DNA of 35,117 bases from Acidobacteriota bacterium (lineage in GTDB: Bacteria; Acidobacteriota; Thermoanaerobaculia; Thermoanaerobaculales; Sulfomarinibacteraceae), in assembly GCA_024641545.1 (NCBI GenBank), contig JAHECW010000039.1, positions 1-35,117 on the forward strand, in the 5' to 3' direction. Of the stretch, positions 26,827 through 35,117 are shown one piece after another. The notes beneath the pieces were generated by a model. That model made no database searches, had not been told where the DNA came from, and saw nothing but the letters and a program-made list of their open reading frames with translations. The stretch's first letter is position 1; every line of letters starts with the position of its first letter. Made by a program: the position numbers and the translations under genes.

Positions 26827-27996
26827 CTACGATCCGCTTTCTTCGGCGGCCTCACCCCGAGCATGCCAGGCGGCGAGGACCTGCTTCTCTTTCTCGGCGG
26901 ACAGTCCCGCCTTCGGCTTGGCGCGGCGCTCTTCCGGCAGCGAGTTCCAGTAGTCCATGGTGGTCTTGGCGGTGTCGGCGAGGGGCCGGAAGGTCAGACC
27001 GGCGTCCAGTGCGCGCCGGATGCTCGACGCCGAGAAACCGGCGTACTCGCCGACCGGGGGAACCCACACCGTCATCTCCATCCAGGGTTGGACCTCGTGC
27101 TTTTCGAGGAAATCGGCCTCCACCCAGGTGAAGGAGATCTCGTTGTCGACGGCGGCCCGGATGCCGTGGAGCATCCCGGCGATGCTCATGGGCGAGCGTG
27201 GGCCGGTTCCGTTGTAGGTGCCGACGGCCTTGTTCTCGACCAGCCGGATGTACCACTCGCCGAGGTCGCGGCAGTCGATGAACTGGACCGGGTCGTCGGG
27301 GTTGCCCGGGGCCATGACCTCGCCGCCGCGGAAGATCCGGATCGGCCAGTAGGAGAATCGATCCGAGTAGTCGCCGGGGCCGACGATGAGCCCGGGTCGG
27401 ACGACGACGGCCCTGTCGGGGAAGGCCTTGCGGGTCTCCTCCTCACAGCGCGCCTTGAGCGGGCCGTAGTTTTCCCCGGTGATGTCCTTGGTGGTCAGAA
27501 CCCCGGCCTCGTCCTCGGCGGAGATCCGCCCGACCGCGGCGGTCTCGTCGGCGCCCGGAATCGACGAGTCGGCATAGGCCGAGATCGACGAGGTGTAGAG
27601 ATAGAGATCGGCGGCGCCGGCGAGCAGGCCGGCCGACTCGCTGACCCACCGGGGGATGGATGCGGTGTTGTCGATGACGACGTCCCAACGCCGGCCGTCG
27701 GCGACGGCCTTTTCGAGGGCCGAGATGTCGTCGTTGCGGTCGCCGGTGATGCGCTCGACCTCGGGGAAGAGATGGGAGTTGGTCTTGCCGCGGTTGAAGA
27801 GGGTCAGCTTGTGGCCGCGGGCAAGGGCGTACTCCACCATGGGTGGCCCGATCAATCCAGTTCCGCCGAGGACGAGGATCTCGAGCGGCTTTGCGGCTGC
27901 TTCCGCAGCTGCTTTTGTGGTGTGGGCGGCGGCGAGACCGGCGGCGCCGGCGGCGAGGACGGACAGCTGGACGAACTCACGTCGGTTGGTGGGCAT
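26827..27996 (-). CDS. NAD-dependent epimerase/dehydratase-type SDR with Tat signal
   Basis: Tat motif NRREFVQLSVLAAGAAGLAAA; Rossmann ILVLGGTGLIGPPMVEYALARGHKLTLFNRG. Confidence 0.85.
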   Translation of the reverse strand: MPTNRREFVQLSVLAAGAAGLAAAHTTKAAAEAAAKPLEILVLGGTGLIGPPMVEYALARGHKLTLFNRGKTNSHLFPEVERITGDRNDDISALEKAVADGRRWDVVIDNTASIPRWVSESAGLLAGAADLYLYTSSISAYADSSIPGADETAAVGRISAEDEAGVLTTKDITGENYGPLKARCEEETRKAFPDRAVVVRPGLIVGPGDYSDRFSYWPIRIFRGGEVMAPGNPDDPVQFIDCRDLGEWYIRLVENKAVGTYNGTGPRSPMSIAGMLHGIRAAVDNEISFTWVEADFLEKHEVQPWMEMTVWVPPVGEYAGFSASSIRRALDAGLTFRPLADTAKTTMDYWNSLPEERRAKPKAGLSAEKEKQVLAAWHARGEAAEESGS

Positions 27997-28107
27997 CTCC
28001 TGAACTCCTTACCGGCACGATCGCGTGCCGGATGAGTATACGAGCGCCCGGGGGACGGGTTTGAAGCGGACCGGGTAGGATGAGGTGTCAATTTTGGATT
28101 GTGAATC

Positions 28108-28241
28108 GGGAGTGAGGAGAGAGAAGGTTAGAAAGTGAGGAAGTGAAGAAGTATCTGGTGAGACAGGGTTGTGATCCATCTCACGTCTCACCTTGAAATC
28201 CTCACCTTCTCACCTTCTAACCTCCTGACTTCCTCACTCCC
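28108..28241. repeat. Long imperfect inverted repeat of GTGAGAAGG/GTTAGAAGG units
   Basis: Left gggagtgaggagagagaaggttagaaagtgaggaagtgaagaag...; right ...cctcaccttctcaccttctaacctcctgacttcctcactccc; ends 17 nt before the SDR start codon. Confidence 0.85.
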
Positions 28242-28258
28242 TCGAGAAGGGAATCTGC

Positions 28259-29080
28259 ATGGCCAAGCGGCTCGATGGCAAGGTGGCGTTCATCACCGGG
28301 GCCTCGTCGGGGATCGGTGCGGCGATGGCGCGCGACTTCGCCCGCCGCGGCGCCGATGTCGTGCTCACGGCCCGGCGTTGGGAACGGCTCGAAGCGCTCG
28401 CGCTCGAGATCCGCGCCCAGGGCCGGCGGGCGGTCGTGGTGCAGTGCGACGTCACGGTCGACGGCGATCTCGAAGCGGCGGCGGCCGAAGCCGTGGACAA
28501 GCTCGGCCGCATCGACTGGGTTGTCGCCAACGCGGGTTTCGGCGTCGCCGGCTGGTTCCACCGTCGCGATCTTGCAGATTACCGGCGGCAGTTCGAGACC
28601 AATGTCTTCGGCGTGCTCCGGGCGGCGTTCGCCACCTTCGATGCCCTGCAGGCTTCGCACGGCTGCTTCGCCGTGATGGGGTCGGTCATGGGGCACGTCG
28701 CCACGCCGGGAAGCTCACCCTACGCCATGAGCAAGCACGCGGTTCGCGCGCTCGCCACGGCGCTGCGCCACGAGTGGCGGCCGCGGGGGGTCTCGGTCAC
28801 CCTGCTCTCACCGGGGTTCATCGATTCGGAGATCCGTCAGGTCGACAACGAGGGCCGGCGCAACCCCGAGGCGCGGGACACCATCCCGAGGTGGATCCGC
28901 ATGCGCACCGACACCGCCGCCCGCAAGATGGTGTCGGCGGTTGTGCGGCGGAAACGCGAAGCGGTGGTCACCTTTCACGGCAAGGTCGCCGTCTTTCTCT
29001 CCCGCTACGCACCGGGCCTCTTCGATTCCCTGGTCCGGGTATTCGGAGTGAGGAGCTCGCGGACCAAGAACTCCACGTGA
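28259..29080 (+). CDS. Classical short-chain dehydrogenase/reductase
   Basis: VAFITGASSGIGAAMARDFARRGADVVLTARR, VANAG, SSPYAMSKHAVRAL catalytic YxxxK. Confidence 0.92.
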   Translation: MAKRLDGKVAFITGASSGIGAAMARDFARRGADVVLTARRWERLEALALEIRAQGRRAVVVQCDVTVDGDLEAAAAEAVDKLGRIDWVVANAGFGVAGWFHRRDLADYRRQFETNVFGVLRAAFATFDALQASHGCFAVMGSVMGHVATPGSSPYAMSKHAVRALATALRHEWRPRGVSVTLLSPGFIDSEIRQVDNEGRRNPEARDTIPRWIRMRTDTAARKMVSAVVRRKREAVVTFHGKVAVFLSRYAPGLFDSLVRVFGVRSSRTKNST

Positions 29081-29203
29081 CGGGCCGCGGGCGCGGCTTT
29101 GTTGAACACTCGTCTCGATTTCCGACCCCCGAAGTTGACATGACGTTGACGATCGAGAGCTTGACGGTCGCGGGCGGTTTGCTACGCTCCAATCAAGCCT
29201 TGG

Positions 29204-31426
29204 ATGGTCAATGTGGAAAACGAACGGGAAAAGGCGCCCTCGCAACGGCATTTGAGTGCCCTTGCGAGACCTGCGGACGGGGCTCGGCCGGAACGGGCCG
29301 ATGCGGCTCCCGACGGGGTGGAGGATCGTCTGGTGGTCCTCACGGTGCTGCCGAGCGCAGCCGAAACCGATCTGATTCGTTCCCAGCTCTCCGAGGCGTT
29401 TGACGCCGTCGTCATCACGTCCACGCTGACCCTCTCCGGTGCCGTGGATCGGGTCGCGGCCGGTGGGATCGACATCGTTTTGCTCGGTCTCGACCTTCCC
29501 GACAGCTCGGGGCTGTCCACCTTTCAACGAATGTTCGACTGCGCCCCCGATCTCCCGATCGTCGTCATGGTCGATCGGGAAGGCGAAGACCTCGCGCTGA
29601 GGGCCATTTCCCAGGGTTGCCAGGGTTTTCTGACCCGTTTCGAGATCGGCCCGAAACAATTGCGGCGCAGCATCGTGGCCTCGGTGGAACGGCAGCGGGC
29701 GCTTCGCACGATCCGCCGCGACGCCGAGCGGTACTCGTTGGCCATCAACGGGACGAGCGACGGGCTGTGGGACTGGGACCTGGAAAGCGATGCCGTGTTC
29801 TATTCGGCGCGGTGGAACGGCCTCATGGGCCTTCCCGAGCGCGATGTGGTCGCCGGTCCGTACCACTGGTTCGACCGGGTCCACCCCGACGACCTTTCCG
29901 GGTTGAAGGACATGCTCATCGAGCACCTGAGCGGCAACGCCCGCCATTTCGAGCACGAGTACCGGGTCCGCGGCACCGGAGGCGACTATCTCTGGGTGCT
30001 GTCGAGGGGCCTCGTGGTGCGGAATCTCGGCGGCGAGACCCGTCGGATCGCCGGGTCGATGACCGACATCACCGAGCGCAAGCTCGCGGAGAAGCTCCTG
30101 GCATTCGGCGCCCTCCACGACGAGCTCACCGGGCTCGCCAATCGAACGCTCTTCAAAGACCGGTTGGCGGTGGCCCTCAAAACGATGAAACGCCAGTCGG
30201 GACCTCCCTTCGGTGTTCTCTTCCTCGACCTGGATCGTTTCAAGAGGGTCAACGACACCTTCGGACACTCGGTGGGCGATCGTCTCCTGGTGGAGATCTC
30301 CCGGCGCCTCGAGACCTTTCTGCGGCCCGGCGACACCCTCGCCCGGCTCGGTGGCGACGAGTTCGGGATCCTGGTGGCCGATGCGCCCAGCGTTTCCGAC
30401 GCGCTGCATGTGGCCGAACGGGTCCAGGAGCGGCTCAGGCTCCCCTTCGCCGTCGACGATCGCACCCTCGAGGTCTCGGCGAGCATCGGAATCGCCCTGA
30501 GCGCCACCGGGTACGACGAACCCGAGGAGATCCTCCACGACGCGGATGTCGCCATGTACCGCGCCAAGGCCGCAGGGCGGGGCCAGACCCAGGTTTTCGA
30601 CCCGTTGATGCATCGCTCCGCGGTCGCGCTCATGCGCTTGGAAGGCGAGCTCCGCCACGCGGTCGATCACGACGAGTTCGTGATGTACTACCAGCCCGTC
30701 GTGTCATTCGATCGCGGCCGGGTGGTCGGTTTCGAGGCGCTGGTTCGGTGGAACCACCCGGAACGGGGCCTGCTCCAACCGGGCCAGTTCTTTGCCATCG
30801 CCGAGGAGTCGGGGCTGGCGAACGCCATCGGTTGGTGGGCGATGGAGGACGCGTGCCGCCAGCTCGTCGAGTGGCACCGGCGGTTTCCGGAGAATCCGAC
30901 GCTGTGGGTCTCGGTCAACATCTCGGATCGGCTCTTCATGCAGGCCGACATGGTGAGCCGCGCCAGGGCCATTCTCGCCGACACCGGTCTCGACCCCGCG
31001 ACCCTGCGCCTCGAGTTCCGCGAAGAGGTGGTGGTCCGTCACGCGGAGCAGGCGATCGCCAAACTCGAAGAGCTCCGCCGGCTCGGGATCCGATTGGCGG
31101 TCGACGACTTCGGAAGCGGTCTCTCGCACCTGAGCTTTCTCCAGAGCTTCCGCTACGACACTCTCAAGATCGACCCCTCCTACATCAACGCCCTCGGAGG
31201 CGACGCGCCCACCATGATCGAGACCATTCTCTCGATGGCCGACGGATTCGGCATCGGGGTCATCGCCGAGGGGGTGGAGACCGCGGATCAGGCCGACCGC
31301 CTGCGCCGGCTTCGCTGCCCCGAGGGCCAGGGGTTCTGGTTCGCGCGCCCGGTGATGCCGACCGACGCCGAGCACCTCATCGTCAATACCCCGGAGTGGT
31401 GGGCGATGGGCGGGCAGGCGCACTAG
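29204..31426 (+). CDS. Receiver-like / PAS / GGDEF / EAL protein (putative bifunctional c-di-GMP enzyme)
   Basis: N-terminal receiver-like fold; PAS GTSDGLWDWDLESDAVFYSARW and PAC SMTDITERKLAEK; RPGDTLARLGGDEFGIL (I-site RxxD plus GGDEF); FEALVRW, VSVNIS, VDDFGSGLSHL, LKIDPSYI, VIAEGVET. Confidence 0.93.
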   Translation: MVNVENEREKAPSQRHLSALARPADGARPERADAAPDGVEDRLVVLTVLPSAAETDLIRSQLSEAFDAVVITSTLTLSGAVDRVAAGGIDIVLLGLDLPDSSGLSTFQRMFDCAPDLPIVVMVDREGEDLALRAISQGCQGFLTRFEIGPKQLRRSIVASVERQRALRTIRRDAERYSLAINGTSDGLWDWDLESDAVFYSARWNGLMGLPERDVVAGPYHWFDRVHPDDLSGLKDMLIEHLSGNARHFEHEYRVRGTGGDYLWVLSRGLVVRNLGGETRRIAGSMTDITERKLAEKLLAFGALHDELTGLANRTLFKDRLAVALKTMKRQSGPPFGVLFLDLDRFKRVNDTFGHSVGDRLLVEISRRLETFLRPGDTLARLGGDEFGILVADAPSVSDALHVAERVQERLRLPFAVDDRTLEVSASIGIALSATGYDEPEEILHDADVAMYRAKAAGRGQTQVFDPLMHRSAVALMRLEGELRHAVDHDEFVMYYQPVVSFDRGRVVGFEALVRWNHPERGLLQPGQFFAIAEESGLANAIGWWAMEDACRQLVEWHRRFPENPTLWVSVNISDRLFMQADMVSRARAILADTGLDPATLRLEFREEVVVRHAEQAIAKLEELRRLGIRLAVDDFGSGLSHLSFLQSFRYDTLKIDPSYINALGGDAPTMIETILSMADGFGIGVIAEGVETADQADRLRRLRCPEGQGFWFARPVMPTDAEHLIVNTPEWWAMGGQAH

Positions 31427-31445
31427 CGATTTTCCGGGCTTGATG

Positions 31446-31565
31446 CTCCCAACGAGGGTGGCCGATGGAGCCACCTTTAGCATTGTTCGGAATCATGGTT
31501 GGTTTGACCTTCGGCGGTTCAGCCCCGAACAATGCAAAAGATGGCACCCCGTTCGAGGCCGGAAC
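31446..31565. repeat. Dispersed hairpin element, copy B
   Basis: ctcccaacgagGGTGGCCGAtGGAGCCACCTTTAGCATTGTTCGG...CCGAACAATGCAAAAGATGGCACCCCGTTCGAgGCCGGAA. Confidence 0.9.
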
Positions 31566-31647
31566 CGCGCGCCTTCGATGCGACGCATCCTGCATCTTGC
31601 CCTTCATCATTTGCCCTGCGGCCCCCGTTGGGCTACCGTCACAGTTC

Positions 31648-32559
31648 ATGAGCGACGCACTTCCCTCCGTCACCATCTACACCGACGGCGGCTGCCGACC
31701 CAACCCGGGACCCGGCGGCTGGGGCGCGATCATTCTGCGGCCGGGCGGCGATCCCCTCGAAATGAACGGCGCCGATCCGAAGGCCACCAACAACCGGATG
31801 GAGCTCATGGCCGCCATCGAGGCGCTGCGGTCCCTCGCCGAGCCGCACCGGATCGAGCTCATGACCGACTCCGAGTACGTCCGCAAGGGCGTCACCGAGT
31901 GGATGACCAAGTGGCGCGCCACCGGGTGGAAGACCGCCGGCAAGAAGGATGTCGCCAACCGTGACCTCTGGGAAGCGCTCAACGAGGAGATCAAACGGCA
32001 CAAGATCATCTGGCGGTGGGTGCGCGGCCACACCGGCGACGCGTGGAACGAACGCGCCGATGAGCTGGCGTCGGCGGCCATTCCCCGCGCACCGCTGCCG
32101 GTGGACGATCCCGATGCGGTCCATCTCTTCACCGCCGTCGCCCATTCGGGAAAGCTCGACGCCGGCGCCTGGGCGGTGCTCTTCCGGTTCCGCGGTCAGG
32201 AGCGGGAGCTGAGCGGCCGCGCGGCGGGGGCTTCGGCCAACCGGATGCACATCACCGGAGCGGGCATGGGTCTCGCCGAGCTCAACCGGCGGGTCAAGGT
32301 CCACCTCTACACCGCCTCGGACTACCTCAAGGACGGCGCCACCGCCTGGATCAAGGGCTGGCAGGCAAGGGACTGGACCACCCGCGATGGCAAGGCGGTG
32401 GCGAACCGCGATCTCTGGCAGCGGCTGGCGACCCTTCTCGGCCGCCACGATGTCCGCTGGCACGTGGTCTCACGCGAGAGTCTCCCGGAGGAGATGGAGC
32501 GCGCCAAGGCGCTTGCCAAGGAAGCCCTTGCCGATCGGGGGCCGAACGACGGTGAGTAG
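31648..32559 (+). CDS. rnhA: Ribonuclease HI with a second, catalytically degenerate RNase H-like domain
   Basis: N-terminal VTIYTDGGCRPNPGPGGWG, NNRMELMAAIEAL, LMTDSEYVRKG, WVRGHTGDAWNERADELA; C-terminal half aligns with the first but lacks the acidic residues. Confidence 0.9.
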   Translation: MSDALPSVTIYTDGGCRPNPGPGGWGAIILRPGGDPLEMNGADPKATNNRMELMAAIEALRSLAEPHRIELMTDSEYVRKGVTEWMTKWRATGWKTAGKKDVANRDLWEALNEEIKRHKIIWRWVRGHTGDAWNERADELASAAIPRAPLPVDDPDAVHLFTAVAHSGKLDAGAWAVLFRFRGQERELSGRAAGASANRMHITGAGMGLAELNRRVKVHLYTASDYLKDGATAWIKGWQARDWTTRDGKAVANRDLWQRLATLLGRHDVRWHVVSRESLPEEMERAKALAKEALADRGPNDGE

Positions 32560-35050
32560 CCTCAGCCGGCGCATCGGCGTTGTCGGTCCGCTGGTGCTCG
32601 TGGCAATCGGGGTGGCGGCGTATTGGGGCACGCTCGACGCGCCTTTCATCTTCGATGACACCAACGCGATCGTCGACAACCCGAACATCCGTGAGCTCCT
32701 GCCCCTGAGCCGATCCCTGAGCGCTCCCGACCAGGCCACCGTCGCCGGCCGTCCGGTGGCCGCCCTTTCGCTTGCGCTCAACTACGCCGTCAGCGGGCTC
32801 GAACCCTGGAGTTACCACCTCGTCAACATCGGCATTCACATTCTGGCAGGGCTGCTGATCTTCGGGATCGTCCGCCGCACGCTCGCCGGCCTCGCCGCGA
32901 AGGCCGGTGAGGCCCCCGGGCACCCGGGCCGTGCCGGCCCGCCGGGTTCGCTGTTCGCCCTGGCGGTGGCGGCGATCTGGCTTGTCCACCCGCTCCAGAC
33001 CGAGGTGGTGACCTACGTCTCGACGCGCACCGAGTCGCTGATGGCGCTGTTCTTTCTGCTCTCTCTGTATGCGCTGATCCGCTGCGGCGACTCTCGCCGA
33101 CCGCTCGCCTGGGCGCTCGCATGCATCGCGGCGTCGGCGCTCGCCATGGCCACCAAGGAGGTGGCGGTGGCCTTGCCGGTCGTCCTGCTGGCATATGACG
33201 CGGTCTTTCTCAGCGACGGCCCGGCGGCCGGTCTCCGCCGCCGGCCCGCGTTGTGGGCCGGGCTCGCCGCGACGTGGCTGATTCTCCTCGCCCTGGTGGC
33301 CGGCGGCGCGCGCAGCGAGACCGTGGGTATCGCCTTCGCCGATCTGACGCCGCTGGACTACGCCCGCACCCAGGTCGAGGTGATCTGGCACTACCTTCGC
33401 CTTTCGCTGTGGCCGCATCCGTTGGTGCTGGATTACTTTGACTGGCCGATCGCCCGACAGGGCTCACCGTCGCTCTGGCTCGCGGCGGCGGTCCTGGTCG
33501 CGGCCGGCCTCGGGTCGTTGTGGTTGGTTTGGCGAAGGCGCTGGCTCGGCTTCATCGGCGTCTGGTTCTTCGCCATCCTGGCCCCGACCTCGAGCGTGGT
33601 GCCGATCGTCAGCGAGGTTGCGGCCGAACGCCGGATGTACCTGCCCCTGGCCGCAGTGGTGGTTGTGGTCGCAAGCGCGGTGTGGTGGTCGTCGCGACGC
33701 CTGGCCCCCGGCCGCCGGCGCGCGATCCTGGCGGCGGCGGCCGTCGCGGCCTGTGTCGTCCTCGGCTCGTTGACCATGGCGCGGAACCGGCTGTACGGCA
33801 CCGAGGTCGGTATCTGGCAGGACACGATCAAACATCGTCCCGGGAACGCGCGCGCCCTCGAAAACCTGGCCGTGGTCCATGTCAGGCGCGGCGAAATCGA
33901 GCGCGCCGCCGAGCTGTTTCGGCGGGCCATCGAGGCCGCGCCGGGTTTTGCCGACGCTCTCGAAGGTCTCGGCGGCTCGCTCATCGATCTCGGTCGACGC
34001 GACGAGGGCATCGCACGGCTGCAGCAGGCGCTGGCGATCAACCCGGCCGCGTACCACGCGCTGGAAAACCTCGGTCTGATCGCGCTCGACGAAGGGCGCT
34101 TCGGCGAGGCTCTCGAAATGCTCGGACGTTGCGCGGTCTTGAAACCCGGCGACCCTTTGACGCGGCTCAATCTCGCCAAGGCCCACCTCGTTGCGGGCGA
34201 CCTTCAGAAGGCCCTGGCCGAGCTCGAGGCCGCGGTCCGGCTGGCGCCCGACAACGCGCTTGCCCAGGCGCGGCTGGCTCTCGTGCTTGCGGCGAACGGA
34301 CGGACGAAAGAGGCGAACGAGCACGGTCGTCGGGCCCTCGATCTGGCACCCGGCGACGCCGAAGTGCTGCGTACCGTAGAACAGGCGGCGGCTCAGGCAT
34401 CCCCGGTCGCCCGACCGGATTCGCCCGAGGCGACCCTGGTCGCCGCTGTCGCCCTGAACCGCGAGGGCAAGACGGCCGAGGCGAAACAGGCTCTTGATGA
34501 CCTGGTGGCGCGGACCACCGACAACGCCGTGCTCGTGTCGCTGGCGCAACGCTGTTCCATGGGTCTCGACCGGGCGACGGCCGTGGGGCTGATGCGGGCG
34601 GCGGTCGGGGCGCGGCCCTCGGAGCCCGAGCTCTACCTCGGTCTCGGTCGCGTGCTGGCCGCGTCGCAGTCGGACGCCGAGGCGCTCGCGGCGTACCGGA
34701 CCGCGCTCAGGCTGCGGCCGCAGTGGACCGATGCCGCCAACAACCTCGCGCTGTTGATGGCCACCGCGGCCGACCCCGCAATCCGCAACCCGGAGGAGGC
34801 GCTTCGCATCGCCCGCGAGGTGGTGGCCGGCTCGGCCGCACCGCACCCGTTGCTCCTGAGCACCCTCGGCGTCGCCCTGGCCTCGACCGGTGATCGAGGA
34901 CAGGCGGACGTCGTGCTCCGGCAGGCGATCGCCGCCGCAACCATCGGCAACGAGCGGGAGATGGCAGCCCGCCTCGAGCGCACCCGGACCCTGATCGCAG
35001 GCGGTTGGCCGCCGGCTCCGGGTGGGGCCCCGCGGCAGGACATTCCCTAG
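32552..35050 (+). CDS. Tmtc-like polytopic membrane protein with C-terminal TPR repeats
   Basis: GTG start overlapping rnhA stop; FIFDDTNAIVDNPNI, HPLQTEVVTYVSTRTESLMALFFLLSLYAL, ATKEVAVALPVVLLAYD; TPR-type helices from about 33830. Confidence 0.85.
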   Translation: MSSLSRRIGVVGPLVLVAIGVAAYWGTLDAPFIFDDTNAIVDNPNIRELLPLSRSLSAPDQATVAGRPVAALSLALNYAVSGLEPWSYHLVNIGIHILAGLLIFGIVRRTLAGLAAKAGEAPGHPGRAGPPGSLFALAVAAIWLVHPLQTEVVTYVSTRTESLMALFFLLSLYALIRCGDSRRPLAWALACIAASALAMATKEVAVALPVVLLAYDAVFLSDGPAAGLRRRPALWAGLAATWLILLALVAGGARSETVGIAFADLTPLDYARTQVEVIWHYLRLSLWPHPLVLDYFDWPIARQGSPSLWLAAAVLVAAGLGSLWLVWRRRWLGFIGVWFFAILAPTSSVVPIVSEVAAERRMYLPLAAVVVVVASAVWWSSRRLAPGRRRAILAAAAVAACVVLGSLTMARNRLYGTEVGIWQDTIKHRPGNARALENLAVVHVRRGEIERAAELFRRAIEAAPGFADALEGLGGSLIDLGRRDEGIARLQQALAINPAAYHALENLGLIALDEGRFGEALEMLGRCAVLKPGDPLTRLNLAKAHLVAGDLQKALAELEAAVRLAPDNALAQARLALVLAANGRTKEANEHGRRALDLAPGDAEVLRTVEQAAAQASPVARPDSPEATLVAAVALNREGKTAEAKQALDDLVARTTDNAVLVSLAQRCSMGLDRATAVGLMRAAVGARPSEPELYLGLGRVLAASQSDAEALAAYRTALRLRPQWTDAANNLALLMATAADPAIRNPEEALRIAREVVAGSAAPHPLLLSTLGVALASTGDRGQADVVLRQAIAAATIGNEREMAARLERTRTLIAGGWPPAPGGAPRQDIP

Positions 35051-35059
35051 GAGCGTGTA

Positions 35060-35117
35060 GTGAATAGAATTGGCGGCGCCTTTCGGGTGCCGTTTGGCCC
35101 GATTTCCGGCGTATTCT
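35060..35117 (+). CDS. Possible start of a further CDS (truncated by window end)
   Basis: GTG at 35060 preceded by AGGAG; open frame VNRIGGAFRVPFGPISGVF to window end. Confidence 0.3.
   Translation, partial: MNRIGGAFRVPFGPISGVF

Noticed and set aside
28808-30670. 620-aa minus-strand ORF antisense to SDR and GGDEF/EAL genes
   Set aside because: Spans two strongly supported plus-strand genes; no domain motifs.

Overview
High-GC bacterial chromosomal segment, about 35 kb. I read it by eye and used the supplied ORF translations. Most of it is housekeeping and envelope genes: a TetR-type regulator (partial), GAF/HD-GYP protein, rpmG (L33, absent from the ORF track), topA, valS, a META-domain lipoprotein, a quinone-oxidoreductase-like MDR, an FG-GAP/VCBS lipoprotein, a sulfatase-like lipoprotein, a four-gene small envelope cluster with two DUF4136 paralogues, a Tat-exported alkaline-phosphatase-superfamily protein, ileS overlapping yidD, a VPTL-CTERM (IPTL-CTERM-like) protein, an alpha/beta hydrolase, glpK, an NTT/MFS-like transporter, a Tat-signal SDR/epimerase, a classical SDR, a receiver-like/PAS/GGDEF/EAL protein, a tandem RNase H protein and a Tmtc-like membrane protein with TPRs. 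The gene content and intergenic style resemble Acidobacteriota MAGs, but this is inference only. I see no CRISPR array, phage, complete transposon, rRNA or convincing tRNA. The least explained signal is intergenic. There are several dispersed repeat families: (i) a ~125 bp two-copy element with ~24 bp inverted arms (GGnGCCAyCTTTwGCATTGTTCGG) and a variable loop; (ii) purine-rich GTGAGAAGG/GTTAGAAGG arms facing their pyrimidine complements at three loci, one directly upstream of a start codon; (iii) a GC-rich REP-like mosaic shared by two gene-start regions; (iv) degenerate hexamer arrays at three loci. The most notable protein is a double RNase H whose second domain has lost all catalytic acidic residues but keeps the Trp/basic 'handle' region. 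I found no clear evidence of a complete new multigene system.
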